From: CAWEWH01 sp963812775
GTDB lineage: Bacteria; Pseudomonadota; Alphaproteobacteria; Rhizobiales; Beijerinckiaceae
NCBI GenBank assembly: GCA_963812775.1
Contig: CAWEWH010000009.1
Location: 620,001 to 684,000 of the forward strand
Length of the DNA stretch: 64,000 nt
Direction: 5' to 3'
The notes under the pieces were generated by a model that saw only the letters and a list, made by a program, of their open reading frames with translations, was not told the origin of the DNA and did no database searches. Positions 59,831 to 64,000 of this stretch are shown here, piece after piece (position 1 is the first letter of the stretch; each line of letters begins with the position of its first letter). The position numbers were made by a program, and so were the translations under genes.

Positions 59831-60750
59831 GGCCTGCGCCCTGCCCGAGCCGCGGGCCGCTCATGGGCGAAAATCCATTCGAGCACCGCGAGGTGGCGCC
59901 GCACCAGCGCCGGCGCAGCGAACGCGGAGCGCAGGAACCACTTGGCGGCGCGCAGATAGGCGCCGTGACGGATCTCCTGCGAGGCGAGGTGATGAAAAAT
60001 GCCGGCGCGCGCGCACGCCTTGAGCGCCTTAAGCTCTTCCGGATCGACGGCCCGCGTGATCCGGTCGTCGGCGAACAGGGCTTCGAGCGTTGCGAGATAG
60101 GGCGCCGACCTCATGACGGGCGGCAGGCTGACACTCCCCACATGCGTGCGGTAGTCAGCCACGATGTCGCGCACGTGCACGAAGGTGCCGAGGGTGGCAA
60201 GCCGCGTCCACATGTGCCAGTCCAGGGCGTTGGTCATCTCGGTGCGGAACCCTCCCAACGCGTCGAAGGCCGGGCGGGACACGAGGATCGCAGCGGGACA
60301 GCAGACGACGTTGGCCATCAGTAGCCGCTTCAGGATGCGGCCAGCGGGGCTCGGCTGCGTGGCGACGACGCGCCCGATGCCATAGGGGCCGCCTTCGGCG
60401 TCGATCCGCCTGATATTGCCGTAGGCGGCGACGACCGCGCGATCGACAAAAAAAGCGCGGGACAGGATCCTGGCGGCGCCGGGCCGCACGAGATCGTCGG
60501 CGTCGACGAAATGCAGGAAGTCGCAATCGCGCGCCAAAAGCGCCCCCTGATTGCGGGCCGCGCCCTCGCCGGGAAGCAGCGAGACGGTGACCAGTGCGCC
60601 AGCCGCGCGCGCGATCGCTTCGGTGTCGTCGGTGCAGCGGTCGAGCGACACGATAATGCGGTCGCTGCCTGAAGCTGCCACCGACGCCAACGTGGCGCCT
60701 ATGAAGCGCGCCGCGTTGTGGGCGGGAATGATGGTCGCGATGCGGCTCAT
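59827..60750 (-). CDS. Glycosyltransferase family 2 protein
   Basis: This 307-residue protein has the GT-A fold: ATIIPAHNAARFIGATLASV at the N-terminus, the metal-binding DADDLVRPG and later FRTEMTNALDWHMWTRLATLG. It transfers a sugar from a nucleotide-sugar donor. No membrane helix is obvious. It is the last gene of the minus-strand operon that contains the PqqD-like, kinase and peptide genes, 24 bases behind the GT2-TPR gene. It could glycosylate a surface polymer or the product of that operon. Confidence 0.88.
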   Translation of the reverse strand: MSRIATIIPAHNAARFIGATLASVAASGSDRIIVSLDRCTDDTEAIARAAGALVTVSLLPGEGAARNQGALLARDCDFLHFVDADDLVRPGAARILSRAFFVDRAVVAAYGNIRRIDAEGGPYGIGRVVATQPSPAGRILKRLLMANVVCCPAAILVSRPAFDALGGFRTEMTNALDWHMWTRLATLGTFVHVRDIVADYRTHVGSVSLPPVMRSAPYLATLEALFADDRITRAVDPEELKALKACARAGIFHHLASQEIRHGAYLRAAKWFLRSAFAAPALVRRHLAVLEWIFAHERPAARAGRRP

Positions 60751-60774
60751 GCAAACCTAATGTGGACCGTGGGA

Positions 60775-61926
60775 TCAGTCGGACGGAGCGCACGGCGCTT
60801 GCCCGTGCCCGCGTGCCCGCGCCGCATGTCCGCGCGCCGCCGCGGCCTTGGCCCGGTAGGCGAGGTTGTCAGGCGCGGCCGCCGCCGCGGCCACGAAGGC
60901 GGCGGCCGCTTCCTCACCGCGGCCGAGATGCAGCAGGGCCGCACCGCGCAGATCGTGCGCGAACTCGCTGAAGATGCGCTTGTCGTAGGCCATGATCGGG
61001 TGATGGAAGGTTTCGGCATCCGTGGCCAAGAGGCCATCGAGGACCACCAGCGCTTCGCCGTCGCGGCCGGCGCGCACCATGGCGCGGGCGCGCATGAAGG
61101 CGAGCGCGCGGTCGTCCGGAAACACCGCGAGTCCTTCCTCGATGGCCGGCAATGGGTCTTGGCCTTGCTCCTCCAGGATGCGCGCCAGCGTCTGGTTGGC
61201 CAGCGAACCGTCGACGCGGTCGCGGGCCGGTTCGGCGGTCGTGCGCGCGATGGCGACCGCCCTGCGGCAGGCGGCGATGGCCTGCTGCGGCTCGCCCAGC
61301 GCCGCCAGCGTCTCGGCGAGTTGCTGCCAGCTATGCGCGTGGTCGGGACGCTCGAGGACGGCGCGGCGCAGGAGCGGCAGGTTGCGGTGGTGCTTGCGTG
61401 TCAGGTCGCCTTCGTAGCCCACGTGGCTGATGCGTGCCTCGCTGTGCGCGATGGTGACGCCGTCCGAGCGGCACACCGCTTCGATGCCGGGGCCCACTGT
61501 CTCCAGCATGGCGTGGACGAAGCGGATGCGCGGATCGTTGCGGAACAGCCTGACTTGCCGATAGGCGGTGAAGCCGATGCGTGGTTCGAAGACGACGGTG
61601 GCGGCAACGGCGCGGCGATCGTCGAGAAGCCGTTGCAGGGTGCTGCGCTCAGGAACGTGCAGGCGCTCGTCGGCATCGATCCACAGGATCCAGTCGCCGC
61701 GCGCAAGCTCAAGAGCGGCGTTGCGTGCCGCCGCGAAATCGTCCGCCCATGCAACGTCGTGGAGCCGGACCCCGGCCGCCAGTGCCACATCGCGGGTGCG
61801 ATCGTCTGAGCCGGTATCGACGATGACGATCTCGTCGACTTGACCAGCAAGCGAGGCCAAGCACGCGGGGAGCGTCTGCTCCTCGTTCCTGACGATCATT
61901 GCAGCGGTCACGCGAGCCTGAGGCAC
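60775..61926 (-). CDS. Glycosyltransferase family 2 with TPR-like C-terminus
   Basis: This 383-residue protein begins at a GTG at 61926. The N-terminal GT-A domain has TAAMIVRNEEQTLPACLASL, VDTGSDDRTRDVA and WIDADERLHVP. From about residue 210 the sequence is Ala-rich and helical in TPR-like pairs (SWQQLAETLAALGEPQQAIAA). The combination resembles the SunS-like GT2-TPR group, some of which glycosylate peptides, although most members are uncharacterised. It lies 46 bases behind the small peptide gene, which makes a peptide acceptor worth testing. Confidence 0.86.
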   Translation of the reverse strand: MPQARVTAAMIVRNEEQTLPACLASLAGQVDEIVIVDTGSDDRTRDVALAAGVRLHDVAWADDFAAARNAALELARGDWILWIDADERLHVPERSTLQRLLDDRRAVAATVVFEPRIGFTAYRQVRLFRNDPRIRFVHAMLETVGPGIEAVCRSDGVTIAHSEARISHVGYEGDLTRKHHRNLPLLRRAVLERPDHAHSWQQLAETLAALGEPQQAIAACRRAVAIARTTAEPARDRVDGSLANQTLARILEEQGQDPLPAIEEGLAVFPDDRALAFMRARAMVRAGRDGEALVVLDGLLATDAETFHHPIMAYDKRIFSEFAHDLRGAALLHLGRGEEAAAAFVAAAAAAPDNLAYRAKAAAARGHAARARGHGQAPCAPSD

Positions 61927-61972
61927 CGTAACCGCACCATATCAAAAGCCGGCCGCCTCCGCCGCGTCGCGA

Positions 61973-62170
61973 TCAGGAGAAGAGGCGGAAGAAAGGATCG
62001 ACGAAGTGCGAATGGGACGATTGGGCCAAGGCCTTCTCGACCGTCATCCCGCTGACCGCAAACGAGGCCACCACCGGAACCACATAGGCAGTGCTGGCGA
62101 TCATGCGCCGCAATGTCTCACGTTTCTCTAGATCGACGCCTTCAAGTTTCTTTTCGACTTCCTCGCTCAT
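61973..62170 (-). CDS. 65-residue signal-like peptide, candidate modified-peptide precursor
   Basis: The ATG at 62170 opens a 65-residue frame. An acidic and basic N-terminal part with EKRETLRRM (residues 15-23) leads to a hydrophobic segment of about 20 residues containing AYVVPVVASFAVSG, then TVEKALAQ. A short tail of 15 residues follows, rich in Ser, His and Phe and ending in Ser65. AQ-SS resembles a signal peptidase site. Similar small proteins with an RR..AY..PVV pattern occur near PqqD/HprK genes in other bacteria. The gene lies between the HprK-like and GT2-TPR genes on the same strand. Confidence 0.7.
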   Translation of the reverse strand: MSEEVEKKLEGVDLEKRETLRRMIASTAYVVPVVASFAVSGMTVEKALAQSSHSHFVDPFFRLFS

Positions 62171-62270
62171 GTCAGCTCCCCGGACGGCCCCGCAGATACA
62201 CGTCGCGTTCATTTTGCATGGGCAAGTTGGCGCGGCAACGCATGACCCCACGCTACGTTGTGGGAATCCC

Positions 62271-63104
62271 TCACTGTGATTTTCCCGCAACGGCGCGCAG
62301 ACAGGCCTCGGCTTCTCCGAGATCGCCCAATTGCAACCGATAGGCAGCAGCCTGCCGGGCCAGGCTGAACAGCCGCGCGCTGGCCGCCGCGCGGTTGCGC
62401 TCGGGCATCAGGCAGTCGCTCACAAGCCGCTGAAACGCATCGTCTTTCGGTAGCGGCGCGAGGGCGGAGCCGCCGCCATGATTGGGCGCCAGGACCACCA
62501 GCGCATCGATGTCGCCTGGTGCGATGCGCCAGGGCCGGCCGCAGACCGACGGGTCGACCGCGTAGACGAAACCGCCGTTCTCGTCCTGCATGGACGGGGA
62601 TCGGCGGACCGCCTCGGCCAGTCCTGGGACCAGCGCCAAGGTCCCCTCCTTGAGACGCAGCGTCCGCGGCCGTGCAATCACATCGCGCTCACGAACGACG
62701 ACGTGCTCGTCGCCCTCGACATCGAAGCCGCGCATCAGCAGGTAGAGCGTCAGCGTGCTCTTTCCGGCCCCCTTGCGGCCCAGCAGCACGATGCGACGGC
62801 CCCGATGAACGATGGATGCGCCATGCATGAGGGCGGCGCCCGGCGCCTCCTCTTCGAGCCCCGTGAAGATCGCGTGAAACAGCCGGTTGGCGGCTTCGAG
62901 CGCCGAGGCGGCGATGAGGTCGCCGCCCGGGAGGCCGAGCCTGAAACCCTCCGGCACAGCCTCGACCGGAACATCGATGGGCTGCAGCGGCGGGCCGGCG
63001 ATATCCGGCTTTGCCGCGAAGAACCTGACATGCGCGGCAACGTCCACCGCTGCGGTGTGGACGCGATACTCGCGCGCTATGCTGCGGACGATGATGTCGT
63101 CCAC
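62271..63104 (-). CDS. HprK-like P-loop kinase
   Basis: This protein of about 277 residues has the Walker A motif GRKGAGKST at residues 109-117, a His in ALMHGASIV before it, and the acidic stretch FDVEGDEHVVV after it. The layout is that of HPr kinase-like proteins, but the N-terminal HprK domain and the HPr-binding region are missing. Such proteins accompany PqqD-like domains, and in the paeninodin lasso cluster a relative phosphorylates the C-terminal Ser of the precursor. The GTG start at 63104 lies inside the PqqD-like gene, giving a 28-base overlap and likely translational coupling. Confidence 0.82.
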   Translation of the reverse strand: MDDIIVRSIAREYRVHTAAVDVAAHVRFFAAKPDIAGPPLQPIDVPVEAVPEGFRLGLPGGDLIAASALEAANRLFHAIFTGLEEEAPGAALMHGASIVHRGRRIVLLGRKGAGKSTLTLYLLMRGFDVEGDEHVVVRERDVIARPRTLRLKEGTLALVPGLAEAVRRSPSMQDENGGFVYAVDPSVCGRPWRIAPGDIDALVVLAPNHGGGSALAPLPKDDAFQRLVSDCLMPERNRAAASARLFSLARQAAAYRLQLGDLGEAEACLRAVAGKSQ

Positions 63105-63376
63105 GGTTTCAGGATCTCTTCCTTGAGCAGGTTGGCGATGCAGGTCTTGACCTCGTCGAGCGGCGAGCTGCCGAGGCTGTAGAATGCTTGCATTGAACTT
63201 GCGATGTCCTCGACGGTGTGCTTGCCGTCGCACAGTTCATAGACGATGACGGCGGTCGGGTTGAGGAAATGCACCCGATCGCGGCTGGATTGGTAGACGA
63301 CATAGCCGTCCGGGACCTGGTTGAACTCGTGCCCCTCGACCTTGACGTAGCGGCTGCCTGGCTCGATGGCATCCAT
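63077..63376 (-). CDS. PqqD-like protein (RiPP recognition element fold)
   Basis: This 99-residue protein has the PqqD winged-helix pattern: VHFLNPTAVIVYELCDGKHT followed by VEDIASSM, then two helices ending NLLKEEIL. PqqD-type domains bind leader peptides of ribosomally made, modified peptides and present them to tailoring enzymes. The gene overlaps the HprK-like gene and lies two genes ahead of the 65-residue peptide on the same strand. PQQ itself is not made here: no pqqA, B, C or E is in the window. The ATG at 63376 starts the family-like sequence. Confidence 0.85.
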   Translation of the reverse strand: MDAIEPGSRYVKVEGHEFNQVPDGYVVYQSSRDRVHFLNPTAVIVYELCDGKHTVEDIASSMQAFYSLGSSPLDEVKTCIANLLKEEILKPWTTSSSAA

Positions 63377-63471
63377 CTTCTGTACTCGTGTTCTTTACGA
63401 ATGGAGGGCCGGCATTCATCGGCTCCGCCGGCTCCTCTACGTTGCCGCCTCAGATGTGGCAACCGCACGGG

Positions 63472-64000
63472 TTACTTGGCCGGCTGCGCCCGGTCTGGTC
63501 CGCCGACCAGCGCCGAGAAGCGCGCCGCAAGCCCTTGCACCACTTTGGCGCGGTCGAAGCTCGCGGCCACCATGGCCCGGCCCCGAGCGACACGGCGCTT
63601 GCTCTCCTCGCCGTCCTTGAGCGCCGCGGCGCAGGCGTCGGCGAATGCGTCCGCATCATCGGCGATCCACGCCCACGGCGGCTCGGTTGGCAGACCACCG
63701 GCGGCGTTGCTGGTGGCGACGACGGGCACGCCTTCGGCCGCCGCCTCGATGAGCTTGAGCCGTGTGCCGCGCCCTGCCCGCAGCGGTGCGATGGCAAGGG
63801 AGGCGCGGGCGTAATAGGGCCGCAGATCCGGGACTTGTCCGGTGAGAACGAACTCTTCGCCGCGGCCGAGGAGTCTGGCGAGCGCCCCTGAGCCGGCAAG
63901 GCGGCGAAGGCGGCGCGGCGGATTGGCGCCAATGACGATGGTGCTCAAGGGTCGCCTCAAGCGCCCTTTGGCGCGCGCCTTGAGGCGCGGCCAGATCTCG
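63472..64000 (-). CDS. Glycosyltransferase family 1 protein, C-terminal part (cut by window edge)
   Basis: About 176 residues of the C-terminal domain of a GT-B glycosyltransferase are visible. The frame is open to the window edge, and EIWPRLKARAKGRLRRPLST is upstream of STIVIGANPP. The donor-site sequence EFVLTGQVPDLRPYYARASL and IAPLRAGRGTRLKLIEAAAEG with the E-x7-E-like motif are present. The N-terminal acceptor domain is outside. The stop at 63472 is 95 bases before the PqqD-like gene, same strand, so it probably leads the operon. Confidence 0.85.
   Translation of the reverse strand, partial: EIWPRLKARAKGRLRRPLSTIVIGANPPRRLRRLAGSGALARLLGRGEEFVLTGQVPDLRPYYARASLAIAPLRAGRGTRLKLIEAAAEGVPVVATSNAAGGLPTEPPWAWIADDADAFADACAAALKDGEESKRRVARGRAMVAASFDRAKVVQGLAARFSALVGGPDRAQPAK

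Noticed and set aside
63077..63376. PQQ cofactor biosynthesis
   Set aside because: Only a PqqD-like domain is present, with no pqqA, pqqB, pqqC or pqqE and no PQQ-dependent dehydrogenase.
59827..64000. Classical lasso peptide cluster
   Set aside because: No asparagine-synthetase-like cyclase or transglutaminase-like B2 protease is visible; only the recognition domain, kinase and nucleotidyltransferase resemble lasso genes.

Overview
The window looks like chromosomal DNA of a motile alphaproteobacterium of the order Hyphomicrobiales, most like Xanthobacteraceae or Bradyrhizobiaceae. The support is a CtrA orthologue with Asp51, a ChpT-type phosphotransferase beside a Rhizobiales-style cheA-W-Y-B-R cluster, an EipA/DUF1134 protein, uniformly high GC, and intergenic palindromes of a type common in that order. 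No rRNA, tRNA, CRISPR array, transposase, integrase or phage gene was seen.

Layout. 0.1-9.6 kb: motility and cell cycle (fliJ, fliI, ctrA, cheR, cheB, cheY, cheW, hybrid cheA, chpT). 9.6-10 kb: repeat-rich spacer. 10-17.4 kb: cysQ, a YHS-domain protein, eipA, a membrane-anchored coiled-coil protein, an OmpA-like protein paired with a secreted di-haem DUF4384 protein, and a fatty-acid-hydroxylase-family protein. 17.4-22.6 kb: tandem CaiB/BaiF CoA-transferase, carboxyltransferase and IclR regulator on one strand. 22.8-27.5 kb: hybrid sensor kinase, TadG-like protein and response regulator. 27.7-38.5 kb: a purine degradation operon with its own ABC importer, giving a route from xanthine to the allantoate amidohydrolase step. 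38.6-42.7 kb: small genes, a GFA protein, an HTH protein, two enoyl-CoA hydratases and a phasin-like protein. 42.7-52.3 kb: a catabolic operon (IlvD/Edd dehydratase, enoyl-CoA hydratase, ABC importer, CoA-transferase, zeta-class GST) with a divergent 2-hydroxyacid dehydrogenase. 52.3-64 kb: a B12-type radical SAM protein, then a cell-surface or peptide-modification region with two GT39-like membrane glycosyltransferases, a DSP-type phosphatase, an NTP_transf_5 nucleotidyltransferase, two GT2 enzymes, a 65-residue peptide, an HprK-like kinase, a PqqD/RRE-like protein and a GT1 enzyme cut by the window edge.

The most promising candidate for an undescribed system is 57.8-64.0 kb. A PqqD-like recognition domain overlaps an HprK-like kinase gene, followed by a small signal-like peptide ending in serine, with a nucleotidyltransferase and a phosphatase nearby. 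This recalls RiPP or lasso tailoring logic, but no cyclase or leader protease is visible.

Many genes carry single-base frameshifts although the protein stays conserved in the adjacent frame (cheR, cheB, cheY, cheA, both CaiB-region genes, xdhA, xdhB, ilvD, the radical SAM gene, both GT39 genes, the phosphatase and the phasin-like gene). Many are repaired by removing one base from a short homopolymer, so uncorrected sequencing error is more likely than gene decay. These genes are annotated at full extent with the frameshift noted.
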